Positions 1 through 6,397 of a stretch of 7,173 nt of DNA are shown piece after piece (positions within the stretch are counted from its first letter, which is position 1; every line of letters begins with the position of its first letter). Under the pieces are notes generated by a model. The model did no database searches and was not told the DNA's origin. It saw only the letters and a list, made by a program, of their open reading frames with translations. The translations under genes and the position numbers were made by a program. Source of the stretch: an uncultured Actinomycetes bacterium (lineage in GTDB: Bacteria > Actinomycetota > Acidimicrobiia > Acidimicrobiales > Ilumatobacteraceae); contig CAIOHI010000062.1 in the NCBI GenBank assembly GCA_903858075.1, forward strand, positions 1 through 7,173, written 5' to 3'.

Positions 1-157
1 CAACTGTGCGCAGTGCCGCATTGGTTTCAGCGTCGCCACCACCTTCGCGAGCGGCAACTTCAATTTGGCGAGCCATCTTGGCAAAAAGCTTTCCGCGCTT
101 CTTATCGACAGCAGCCTTTTTGTGTTTGATCGTTGCCCATTTGGAATGGCCTGACAT
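1..157 (-). CDS. yebC: YebC/PmpR-family translation or transcription factor, N-terminal part (cut by window edge)
   Basis: The 52 visible residues begin MSGHSKWATIKHKKAAVDKK and continue through GKLFAKMARQIEVAAREGG, which is the highly conserved N-terminus of the YebC/PmpR/TACO1 family. Members are cytoplasmic proteins of about 250 residues, described as DNA-binding regulators and, more recently, as ribosome-associated factors that relieve stalling; the sequence cannot say which applies here. The start is clear because the family begins exactly at MSGHSKW, and an AGGA purine stretch lies a few bases before the ATG. The gene follows pdxT by 26 bp on the same strand, so it is probably the distal gene of the pdxS-pdxT unit. 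In many actinobacteria yebC follows pdxT and precedes ruvC; what comes next here lies outside the window. Confidence 0.95.
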   Translation of the reverse strand, partial: MSGHSKWATIKHKKAAVDKKRGKLFAKMARQIEVAAREGGGDAETNAALRTV

Positions 158-183
158 GTTTCCTGCCCTTGTAGATGTACTTG

Positions 184-783
184 TTACCGACCGCTATGAG
201 CGGTGCTACCTGACGAAATCATATTGAGAAAAAGTTCATGAAATCGCACATCACTGGTGAGTTCTGGATGGAATGTTGCGGCGAGAACGTTCTGCGAAGC
301 CACGGCTATTGGCACACCGTTGTGCACAGCAAGAATTTCGACGTCGCTGCCCACATCTTCAATGATGGGAGCGCGAATAAACACCGCGGTGAAGGGAGTT
401 TCGAGCCCTTTCACGGCAATATCGGCTTCGAAACTATCGATCTGACGCCCATACCCATTGCGACGCACAGTGACGTCGAGAACCGAGCAGCTGACTTGGT
501 CGGGGCGAGCATCGAGTACTCGTTCAGCGAGAAGAATGAGGCCCGCACATGTTCCCATTGTGGGTAGTCCGTCAGCAATACGTTGAGCAAGAACTTCGAA
601 GATGCCGCTCGATATGAGCAAATGCGACATTGTGGTGCTTTCCCCACCAGGCAGCACGATGCCATCGAGGCCTTCTAGATCATGCGGCAAACGAACTTCG
701 CGCACTTCAACATTGAGTTGCTTCAGTGCACGCGCATGAGCATGAAAGGCACCTTGAAGGGCTAATACTCCAACGACGGGCAT
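184..783 (-). CDS. pdxT: Pyridoxal 5'-phosphate synthase, glutaminase subunit PdxT
   Basis: This 199-residue protein is the class I glutamine amidotransferase subunit of the DXP-independent vitamin B6 pathway. It hydrolyses glutamine and channels ammonia to PdxS, which builds pyridoxal 5'-phosphate from ribose 5-phosphate and glyceraldehyde 3-phosphate. The family signatures are all present: GVLALQGAF at the N-terminus (residues 5-13), the oxyanion-loop GGEST (46-50), the nucleophile Cys79 in GTCAG, the RNGYGRQ motif (108-114), and the catalytic His172 and Glu174 in HPEL. Length is normal for the family. The ATG at 783 gives the canonical MPVVGVLALQG start. Its Shine-Dalgarno-like GAGGT lies about 11 bases upstream, inside a perfect hairpin that also covers the pdxS stop codon, so translation may be coupled to pdxS, 25 bp upstream. 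Confidence 0.97.
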   Translation of the reverse strand: MPVVGVLALQGAFHAHARALKQLNVEVREVRLPHDLEGLDGIVLPGGESTTMSHLLISSGIFEVLAQRIADGLPTMGTCAGLILLAERVLDARPDQVSCSVLDVTVRRNGYGRQIDSFEADIAVKGLETPFTAVFIRAPIIEDVGSDVEILAVHNGVPIAVASQNVLAATFHPELTSDVRFHELFLNMISSGSTAHSGR

Positions 784-791
784 GGGCTTTC

Positions 792-812
792 GTGACCTCT
801 ACTTGAGGTCAC
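792..812 (-). promoter_or_regulatory. Hairpin at the pdxS-pdxT junction masking the pdxT ribosome-binding site
   Basis: Arms GTGACCTC (792-799) and GAGGTCAC (805-812) are perfect 8 bp inverted complements around a 5-base loop. In the minus-strand transcript the 5' arm contains the pdxS UGA stop (811-809) and the 3' arm contains GAGGU, the best Shine-Dalgarno candidate for pdxT, with the AUG 9 bases after the stem. No U-tract follows, so it does not look like an intrinsic terminator. A ribosome finishing pdxS would have to open the stem, which suggests translational coupling; that role is inferred. Confidence 0.55.
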
Positions 813-1699
813 CAACCACGCTCTGCGTAGCGCTGATTAATTTCATCCATTGCTATTCCGGTCATTGGAGCGCCTAGACCGCGGCTCACCTTCGCCAAAA
901 TGCTTGCGTCACGGAAGTGAGTAGTTGCTTCAACAATGGCTCGTGCGCGTGGAGCTGGATCATCACTCTTAAAAATTCCTGAGCCAACGAATACTGCTTC
1001 AGCACCTAATTGCATTGCCATCGCTGCATCGGCAGGTGTTGCTATGCCTCCGGCACAGAACATTGGCACTGGAAGCCACCCGAGTTCCGCCACTTCTTGC
1101 ACTAACGGCAATGGAGCTTGCAGTTTCTTTGCCCAATCGAATAGTTCTGCAGAATCGGCCTGCGTGATGCGACGGATATCGCCAATGATGCTGCGCAAGT
1201 GCCGAACTGCTTCAACAATGTTTCCTGTTCCGGCCTCACCTTTGGAACGAATCATGCACGCACCTTCGCTGATGCGTCGTAGCGCTTCACCGAGGTTGGT
1301 AGCGCCACAAACAAAGGGAACAGTGAAGTTGAATTTATCAATATGATGAGTTTCGTCGGCAGGCGTGAGCACTTCAGACTCATCTATAAAGTCAACACCG
1401 AGCGACTGAAGAATTTGTGCTTCAACGAAATGGCCAATGCGCACTTTCGCCATGACTGGGATGCTGACGCTTGCTTGAATGCCTTCAATCATTTCAACAT
1501 CGCTCATGCGAGCGACTCCCCCATCGCGACGAATGTCGGCAGGCACGCGCTCTAGAGCCATGACTGCACATGCTCCGGCATCTTCAGCAATTTTTGCTTG
1601 CCCAGGCGTGACCACATCCATGATGACGCCACCCTTCAGCATTTCTGCAAGACCGCGATTCACACGCATTGAGCCCGAGTTTGAAGATGTAGAAGCCAT
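809..1699 (-). CDS. pdxS: Pyridoxal 5'-phosphate synthase, synthase subunit PdxS
   Basis: This 296-residue (beta/alpha)8 barrel enzyme condenses ribose 5-phosphate, glyceraldehyde 3-phosphate and PdxT-supplied ammonia into pyridoxal 5'-phosphate in the cytoplasm. It aligns along its whole length with Bacillus subtilis PdxS, offset by four residues: KGGVIMDV with catalytic Asp28, ALERVPADIRRDGGVARM (49-65), the Schiff-base lysine Lys85 in IPVMAKVRIGH, IDESEVLTPADE (105-116), the second lysine Lys153 in RSKGEAGTGN, and the phosphate-binding GSGIFKSDDP near residues 239-248. It ends with the usual ERGW. The first ten residues (Ser/Thr-rich) are unconserved, so the true start could be Met11, but the ATG at 1699 sits exactly 6 bases after a -10-like TACGAT and lacks a ribosome-binding site, as expected of a leaderless mRNA. 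It is followed by pdxT after 25 bp. Confidence 0.97.
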   Translation of the reverse strand: MASTSSNSGSMRVNRGLAEMLKGGVIMDVVTPGQAKIAEDAGACAVMALERVPADIRRDGGVARMSDVEMIEGIQASVSIPVMAKVRIGHFVEAQILQSLGVDFIDESEVLTPADETHHIDKFNFTVPFVCGATNLGEALRRISEGACMIRSKGEAGTGNIVEAVRHLRSIIGDIRRITQADSAELFDWAKKLQAPLPLVQEVAELGWLPVPMFCAGGIATPADAAMAMQLGAEAVFVGSGIFKSDDPAPRARAIVEATTHFRDASILAKVSRGLGAPMTGIAMDEINQRYAERGW

Positions 1700-1705
1700 G
1701 TCTCT

Positions 1706-1734
1706 ATCGTACCTAGCGAGCCGTGCTGTGTCTT
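1706..1734 (-). promoter_or_regulatory. Candidate leaderless promoter of pdxS
   Basis: Reading the minus strand, AAGACA (1734-1729, four of six matches to TTGACA) is followed after exactly 17 bases by TACGAT (1711-1706, fits TANNNT). Six bases later comes the pdxS ATG, so transcription would start at or next to the A of the start codon. No Shine-Dalgarno sequence is visible before pdxS, which agrees with leaderless translation, common in actinobacteria. The -35 box overlaps the stop codon of the upstream lipoprotein gene. Read-through from upstream remains possible. Confidence 0.45.
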
Positions 1735-2827
1735 ACGGGAACTTGATTTTTGCTGGGTCAGAGCCTGAAGGAATATCGGCACCCTTGTTGAGGCGAGGAA
1801 GCTCAATCCATGTATTACCTGGGGTGAGCTTGACAGGAGCACCGGCAGAATCGGTGAGCGTGAAGACATCGGTTGCAAGGGCACGTGCCCATTTACCCTT
1901 GACCAGTGAGCCATTGGTATAGATCCATGCATCGCCTTCACCCACGCTTTGTGCTTCAGGGCTACGCACATCGGCTTCGCTCGCTTTGTACACCATGTAC
2001 ATGACGACCACATTTTTCGCTGCTACTTGAGTTTTGTCTGCATCGAGATGTTTGTCTTTGCCGCTCCATCGCATGTACGACGAAGACGCTGCGTCCCACA
2101 TCCACGACACTTGAACACCATCCATTGAAAGACGCAAGCCATCTGATGCCGATGCAGAAGTTGGCATTGCATCACTTTCACCACGGTAGGCAAATTGTTG
2201 TGGCGGGCGTGAGGCACCTTTTGGCGTAAGTGTGTATATTTTTTCTGCGTCGGCGTACAAGTTGTGCGGAGCCTTACGGCCTGATTCCCGGCGATAACCG
2301 CCCTGTTTGTAAGCTATTAAAGCGCCCATATTCACAAGAGGTGAATTCTTGACTGCTGAGGTCACCTTGCTGTTACCACCGCTCCACACAAAAAGTGGAT
2401 TCAAATAAGCCGAGAACAACGCAACGTCTTGAGTGCGACCACTGCGAATAGGCCCGATGCTTGAAGGTGCATTTGTATGAAACACTGCGGCAAGCCGTGT
2501 GAGTTGTTCTACGTTTTCTTCATAAACAATGTCGGCTGCATTGAGACCCGACTGCGGGCGTGCTGCTGGATGATTATCGATCTTTGCAACAAGCGCTGGG
2601 CGGATAGAAGCTGCTACATCGGTAATTGGCAAACCAGTGAGCGGCATTACCTCTGGCGCTGGCAAGGTAGAGGTTGGCCCCGAGAGCTCTGAGACCAACG
2701 AACCATCGCCGTAACCAGGCTCGGTATCGGAAGTTGTGGAGCTACCGCCGCAAGACGCAAGCGCTAAGCCGCCTAACACAACAAATGCTGACATGAAACG
2801 CATATTCAACTTCACTGATGACTTCAA
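1733..2827 (-). CDS. DUF3048 (YerB-like) lipoprotein
   Basis: The 364-residue product begins with a lipoprotein signal peptide: positively charged N-region, hydrophobic stretch (about residues 11-24) and lipobox LALASC with Cys26 as the lipidation site, then a Ser/Thr/Gly-rich linker. From about residue 60 it matches the DUF3048 family (Bacillus YerB) by PLTGLP, RPALVAKIDNHPAARPQSGL (76-95), ADIVYEENVE, and SSIGPIRSGRTQDVAL (122-137). A second, beta-rich part (about 230-345; GVQVSWMWD, NVVVMY, WIYTNG) fits the C-terminal DUF3048 domain. The function of the family is not established; it would sit on the outer face of the membrane. The start is a TTG at 2827 with GGGAG nine bases upstream; Met9 (ATG at 2803) is an alternative that would keep the signal peptide but has no clear ribosome-binding site. 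It lies 3 bp after the M48-like gene and its ribosome-binding site lies within the end of that gene, so both are probably co-transcribed with pimA. Confidence 0.88.
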   Translation of the reverse strand: MKSSVKLNMRFMSAFVVLGGLALASCGGSSTTSDTEPGYGDGSLVSELSGPTSTLPAPEVMPLTGLPITDVAASIRPALVAKIDNHPAARPQSGLNAADIVYEENVEQLTRLAAVFHTNAPSSIGPIRSGRTQDVALFSAYLNPLFVWSGGNSKVTSAVKNSPLVNMGALIAYKQGGYRRESGRKAPHNLYADAEKIYTLTPKGASRPPQQFAYRGESDAMPTSASASDGLRLSMDGVQVSWMWDAASSSYMRWSGKDKHLDADKTQVAAKNVVVMYMVYKASEADVRSPEAQSVGEGDAWIYTNGSLVKGKWARALATDVFTLTDSAGAPVKLTPGNTWIELPRLNKGADIPSGSDPAKIKFP

Positions 2828-2830
2828 CTT

Positions 2831-3805
2831 TTATATCTCCCGGAGTAGTGCCAATCGTGTGGCTAGTGCAGGGTGCACAACTTCACTTCCTATAACTGTA
2901 GAAGACGATGCATCGCGACCTGATGCATTCGATGAGTTTGCTGCAAATGCACTCTTTGGATTTGCCAACCAGAGATGGACATTGAGAGGATTCACGCCAG
3001 ATGTGACTGTTGACTCAGCAGACATTTTCTCGTAAGCGGCAATGAGACCCGGTGGGAACCGTGTGATGCCACAAGCCTTGAGATCGGCATCGAAAACATC
3101 TTGTTGGGTGAAACACGCTTCAAGTGCTTTGCGCGCAAGACCGGCAGGAATGAACTTTCCAAGTGCCGCAACTACACCAGCTGTTTCTGTTTGTAATTCG
3201 AGTCGACCAGATTTTACTCGTGCCAAACATGCAGCAATGAAACCCTCTAATTCAATGAGCTCCATTACCCGCAATGCTCCGTCGGTGAAAACAATCTGGC
3301 TTTGTTCAACACCGAGCGGGTCGGCAACCACGTAAGCGTTAACAGTTGCATCGGTTGTTACACCAACAGCAGGCACCGACACTCCAGAAACTGCACACAA
3401 ACTATCGAGCAAGTTAAAAAGTCGTGGGTGATCTTCATTGTTTATTTCCTGCGTGACCACGAAGGAGTTCATAAGAGAAAAACTCTGCGCTGCTGCTCGC
3501 CGATACACAACCAAACCAGAACCGACCCCAAGAGCAACCAAAACTGGCAGCAATGCAACAAGGCCCGAAATAAGCGTGAGTGCCACACCAACTAGAAAGC
3601 CAAGAAAGGCCCCGACAATAAGAAAATAGGGCTTGAGCGAAAACCTTTTCTCCAGTTTGACCACAGGCGCTTTTGCAGGCACAGCAACTTTTGCAGGCAC
3701 TGGCTTTGCGGCAGGAGCTTTTTGAACTGGGCGTGCCTGTTGGCGCTGAGCAGAACTATTTCGAGAAGGGGTTGAGTTCTTCTTGCGTTGTTGAGTATTG
3801 GCCAT
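2831..3805 (-). CDS. Membrane-anchored M48 (HtpX-like) peptidase homologue lacking the zinc-binding site
   Basis: The 324-residue protein has a basic, Ala/Pro/Lys-rich tail (1-57), a two-helix membrane hairpin (about 59-80 and 82-101), then a soluble domain. That domain follows the M48/HtpX pattern: HPRLFNLLDSLCAVSGVSVP (126-145) like the RLYNLVEGLCIAAGV region of active members, NAYVVADP (156-163) for NAFATGRDP, VFTDGALRVM, ELEGFIAA (185-192), VHLWLANP (276-283), and the terminal HPALATRLALLREI (311-324) like HPPTEERIARLREM. The expected HELAH is replaced by ACLAR (192-196), and the downstream EAD ligand motif by DAD with Asp239, so catalysis is very unlikely. The reading frame is intact and of normal length, arguing for a retained non-enzymatic role instead of decay. 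The ATG at 3805 has GGAAG six bases upstream and lies 3 bp after the pimA stop. Family membership is read from motifs only. Confidence 0.82.
   Translation of the reverse strand: MANTQQRKKNSTPSRNSSAQRQQARPVQKAPAAKPVPAKVAVPAKAPVVKLEKRFSLKPYFLIVGAFLGFLVGVALTLISGLVALLPVLVALGVGSGLVVYRRAAAQSFSLMNSFVVTQEINNEDHPRLFNLLDSLCAVSGVSVPAVGVTTDATVNAYVVADPLGVEQSQIVFTDGALRVMELIELEGFIAACLARVKSGRLELQTETAGVVAALGKFIPAGLARKALEACFTQQDVFDADLKACGITRFPPGLIAAYEKMSAESTVTSGVNPLNVHLWLANPKSAFAANSSNASGRDASSSTVIGSEVVHPALATRLALLREI
3670..3700 (-). repeat. Short direct repeat encoding a VPAK-type repeat
   Basis: The 13-mer CTTTTGCAGGCAC occurs at 3670-3682 and again at 3688-3700, an 18 bp period. It encodes two consecutive six-residue units (PVPAKV, AVPAKA) in the low-complexity basic tail of the M48-like protein. 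It is most simply a small in-frame duplication and not a regulatory element. Confidence 0.5.
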
Positions 3806-3808
3806 AAT

Positions 3809-5014
3809 TTACTTCCGCAGGAGTCGATGTTCGAAGAGTGCCAGCATACGGCTCGGACGCCAACGACCCTGCGATGCGCCAGGTGACTGACGATGGGCAT
3901 AGCCATCACCTTGGCCATTTTGCTCCATTTCCAAGGCCCTGCGATACACCGCAACATATTTTTCGGCGAGATTCCGCATCGAAGACTCGTCTACCCGAAT
4001 ATGTCCGGCCTCAATGAGTCGTGTGGACAAACGCGTGTTGGTCATCACCTTGGCTAACGCACTTGCCAAGCCGCGCTCGTCGTTTGGTTCAACGAGAAGT
4101 GCATCTACATCGTGGGTTGCAACATTTTGATAGCCAGCAATGTTGCTAGCAACCACAGGAGTTCCTGCTGCCATTGCTTCAAGAAGTACTACACCGAAAG
4201 ATTCACCGTGAAGTGACGGGGCACAAAACACAGTTGCTTCTTGCATACGACGAATTTTTTCATCGTCATTGATGCGACCCAACCACTTCACACGTGCGTC
4301 ATGAGCCCATTCGCGCTTCAAACGTTCTGTATCTGAACCATCTGAGGCGATCCACAGTTCAACGTCTGAGGGAAGAAATTGCATTGCTTGCAGTAGAACA
4401 TCGAGACCTTTTCTTGGCTCATGGCGTCCGCAGAAAAATATCGTTGGTGTTTTTGATTTCGCGTACCTATCGGCTGACATCGCTTCTTTGACATACCGAT
4501 TGATTTCAATACCATTACCCAAAATTTCATAACTGCCACCAAGGTACCGACTCGCGAGAAGCTCGGCGTCTTTCGATACAGCGACGCGAATATCGATACG
4601 TGAGGCAAGCCATCGACTTGGTTTGTTGACGTACTTATAACTTGCCGAATCACCTGCAGCATGAAAAGTTCCTACCGTGGGCGCAAGTCGCAACATGAGT
4701 GCCGTCATAGTGATGCCTGGGGCGATGGGTTCATGCAGATGAAGAACATCGAACGCTTCGTCGTTTAAGGCGCGAATGGTGCGCAGCGCAGCCGATGGGT
4801 CGGGGGCAATGGGGGCTACTGAACCATTCGCTGCAGTAGGAAGGCTTTTACCTAATGGGGTGACAAATGGTTCTGGCGGTGCACCATCACAGGGTCCAAG
4901 AACACGCACCTCGTGACCCATTGCCCGTAATTCACGGGCTAAACCCAGAACCTGCATTTGCACGCCTCCGGGCAACGACAAGCTGTACGGGCACAACATG
5001 CCGATGCGCAGCAT
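3809..5014 (-). CDS. pimA: GT4 glycosyltransferase, probable phosphatidyl-myo-inositol mannosyltransferase (PimA-like)
   Basis: This GT-B glycosyltransferase (401 residues from the ATG at 5014) probably transfers mannose from GDP-mannose to phosphatidyl-inositol on the cytoplasmic face of the membrane, the first step of phosphatidylinositol mannoside synthesis. It opens MLRIGMLCPYSLSLPGGVQ, close to mycobacterial PimA, and keeps that family's key residues at nearly the same numbers: the PGGV loop (15-18), HEP (94-96), His118 in GTFH, GRHEPRKG with Arg197 and Lys202, and GESFGVVLLEAMAAGTPVVA (270-289) with the donor-binding glutamates. A basic 40-residue tail after residue 360 is unconserved. 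The same frame is open to an ATG at 5086 (425 residues), which has a better-spaced GGGAG, but the extra 24 residues do not look like the family and would overlap the divergent gene; the chosen start has GGAG 11 bases upstream. Lipid-acceptor specificity is inferred; another GT4 substrate is possible. Confidence 0.92.
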   Translation of the reverse strand: MLRIGMLCPYSLSLPGGVQMQVLGLARELRAMGHEVRVLGPCDGAPPEPFVTPLGKSLPTAANGSVAPIAPDPSAALRTIRALNDEAFDVLHLHEPIAPGITMTALMLRLAPTVGTFHAAGDSASYKYVNKPSRWLASRIDIRVAVSKDAELLASRYLGGSYEILGNGIEINRYVKEAMSADRYAKSKTPTIFFCGRHEPRKGLDVLLQAMQFLPSDVELWIASDGSDTERLKREWAHDARVKWLGRINDDEKIRRMQEATVFCAPSLHGESFGVVLLEAMAAGTPVVASNIAGYQNVATHDVDALLVEPNDERGLASALAKVMTNTRLSTRLIEAGHIRVDESSMRNLAEKYVAVYRRALEMEQNGQGDGYAHRQSPGASQGRWRPSRMLALFEHRLLRK

Positions 5015-5074
5015 GGGGGCATTTTCTCCGTTCGACACATCTCTACGGTAGCGAGTATCGGGTACCGTCTCGTC
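5015..5074. promoter_or_regulatory. Divergent promoter region between pimA and the LLM oxidoreductase
   Basis: The 60 bp between the two divergent starts holds an inverted repeat, ACGGTA (5045-5050) and TACCGT (5063-5068), 12 bp apart. Each half reads outward as a TANNNT -10-like box. On the plus strand TACCGT ends six bases before the ATG at 5075, which would make a leaderless mRNA and explains the absence of a clear ribosome-binding site there. On the minus strand TACCGT (5050-5045) would start a short leader of roughly 24 bases containing GGAG (5029-5026) ahead of pimA. Matching -35 boxes are poor in both directions, so this is tentative. The repeat could equally be an operator or chance. 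Confidence 0.35.
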
Positions 5075-5998
5075 ATGACTTTGCATGATTCTCTCCCGTC
5101 AACAGGCCTTCCCGCGGTTTCGCTTGTTGCGAGCCCAACAAAACGCACCACTATTTTGGAGTTAGCCAGTCGCTTGGAATCATTTGGCTTCGCCGGCCTT
5201 GCCTGCCCCAGCCTGGGCGCAACCATGGGGCTATGCGTCTCTCTTGCCCACACCACCTCGACGCTGCGGTATTGGACCTCCATTCAGCCCATCTATTACA
5301 ACCACCCTGTTGAAGCCGCAAACACCGCCGCCCACATTCATGAGGTTTCAGGCGGCCGATTTGGTTTCGGCATCGGAGTCAGTCACGGCCCTGTTGTTCA
5401 ACGTCTGGGTGTGGAAACTGGAAAACCACTGTCCGATATTCGCAACTACGTTGAGGCCATGCGTGCTCAGGAAAAGTTTTCAGGAGCACTGCCCCCCATT
5501 TACTTAGCTGCACTGCGCGACAAGATGCTCCAACTTGCTGGCGACATTGGCAACGGCGCAATTTGGGCTAACGCTTCTTTGAGCTTCACTCCAACTCAGC
5601 TCAAACGGAACGAAGCACACTTACCTTCGCCGTTTTTTCTATCGAACATGATTCCTACTGTGATTGATGACGACATTGACGCAGCTCGCGCAATCAACCG
5701 AAAAACTCTGACTGGTTATGTGACTTTGCCGAACTATCGGAACTATTGGCGCGAAGCTGGCTACCAAGAAGAGATGGATGCTATTGAGGCATTACTTGCT
5801 GCGGGAAAACGAGATGAGATACCGAGCGCCATGAGTAACAAATGGCTTGATGACTGCACGCTCAGCGGGCCTGCGGATCGGGTACGTGAAGGAATTGCAG
5901 CCTGGTACGCAACCGGTGTTACCCCAATTGCTGTGATGTCGTCGACAACGGGTGGCCAGGCGAAAGCGATTAATGAACTAATTGCTTTATATAGCTAA
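5075..5998 (+). CDS. LLM-class (luciferase-like) F420-dependent oxidoreductase
   Basis: The 307-residue protein is a luciferase-like TIM-barrel flavin/F420 enzyme. Evidence: an N-terminal strand and helix ending in ESFGFAGLACPS (35-46), LRYWTSIQPIYYNHPVEAAN (64-83) matching the family's T-x-I-x-P-x-x-x-R-x-P block, GGRFGFGIGVSHGPVVQRLG (93-112) with KPLSDIRNYVEAMRA following, PPIYLAAL (140-147), GDIGNGAIWAN (156-166), and a C-terminal GPADRVREGIAAWYATGVTP (265-284). The GVSHGPVV block followed by KPL and YVE is typical of actinobacterial F420-dependent members, so F420 is the likely cofactor, but the substrate is unknown. The start at 5075 is preferred over an in-frame ATG at 4958, whose extra residues are unconserved and lie antisense to pimA. 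It is transcribed away from pimA, and its last 12 bases overlap the end of arsC on the other strand. Confidence 0.9.
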   Translation: MTLHDSLPSTGLPAVSLVASPTKRTTILELASRLESFGFAGLACPSLGATMGLCVSLAHTTSTLRYWTSIQPIYYNHPVEAANTAAHIHEVSGGRFGFGIGVSHGPVVQRLGVETGKPLSDIRNYVEAMRAQEKFSGALPPIYLAALRDKMLQLAGDIGNGAIWANASLSFTPTQLKRNEAHLPSPFFLSNMIPTVIDDDIDAARAINRKTLTGYVTLPNYRNYWREAGYQEEMDAIEALLAAGKRDEIPSAMSNKWLDDCTLSGPADRVREGIAAWYATGVTPIAVMSSTTGGQAKAINELIALYS

Positions 5999-6397
5999 CA
6001 ATTGCCGCTCGCGAAGAAACTCTTCTACACGAAGTCGAATTTCATCGCGCACACGACGCACAAAATCGAGGTCTTGTCCGGCAGGGTCTGTAATTTCCCA
6101 ATCGAGACGTTCTTTACCTGGCAGAATCGGGCAGTCATCGCCACAGCCCATTGAGATGACCACATCAACTTCGTGCAACATCTCCATGGTCCACTTTTTC
6201 GGTTGTTCGTCGGCAATTGAAATGCCCAACTCTTCCATTGCGGCCAACGCCATTGGGTTCACACTGCTCGCAGGCGCAGAACCGCCCGACAAAACCACAA
6301 CATTTGCACTTGCCAAGCTACGCGTTAAAGCAGCAGCCATTTGAGACCGGCCAGCGTTGTGCACACATAAAAAAAGGATGCCAAATGATTTACTCAT
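5987..6397 (-). CDS. arsC: Arsenate reductase ArsC (low-molecular-weight phosphatase fold, Cys-dependent)
   Basis: This 136-residue cytoplasmic enzyme should reduce arsenate to arsenite. It has the Cx5R P-loop CVHNAGRSQMA with nucleophile Cys11 and Arg17, the SGGSAP and VNPMALAAMEELGI segments (37-59), MGCGDDCPILPGK (83-95) with Cys85 and Cys89, and DPAGQDLDFVRRVRDEI with the acid Asp105. The SAPA-x-x-VNP and MGCGD-x-CP blocks resemble actinobacterial enzymes that use mycothiol and mycoredoxin, although two extra cysteines would also permit a thioredoxin-type mechanism. The start at 6397 is chosen because MSKSFGILFLCVHNAGRS is the family N-terminus; 23 further in-frame upstream codons overlap the channel gene and look spurious. 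It overlaps the aquaporin stop codon by ATGA and has no ribosome-binding site of its own, so translation is probably coupled. Confidence 0.95.
   Translation of the reverse strand: MSKSFGILFLCVHNAGRSQMAAALTRSLASANVVVLSGGSAPASSVNPMALAAMEELGISIADEQPKKWTMEMLHEVDVVISMGCGDDCPILPGKERLDWEITDPAGQDLDFVRRVRDEIRLRVEEFLRERQLLAI

Noticed and set aside
792..812. Intrinsic terminator between pdxS and pdxT
   Set aside because: No U-tract follows the stem on either strand, and pdxT needs to be co-expressed with pdxS.
936..1346. 136-codon plus-strand open frame inside pdxS
   Set aside because: It is fully antisense to a strongly conserved gene, and its translation is low-complexity with no recognisable domain.
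1479..1922. 147-codon plus-strand open frame across the pdxS/lipoprotein boundary
   Set aside because: Its translation is Ser/Ala/Arg-rich and unrecognisable, and it opposes two well-supported genes.
1660..2013. 117-codon minus-strand frame within the lipoprotein gene
   Set aside because: It is a different frame of the DUF3048 gene; the overlapping frame has a signal peptide and family motifs, this one has none.
4958..5074. Upstream ATG for the LLM oxidoreductase (39 extra codons)
   Set aside because: No ribosome-binding site, no family similarity, and it would lie antisense to the conserved PimA N-terminus.
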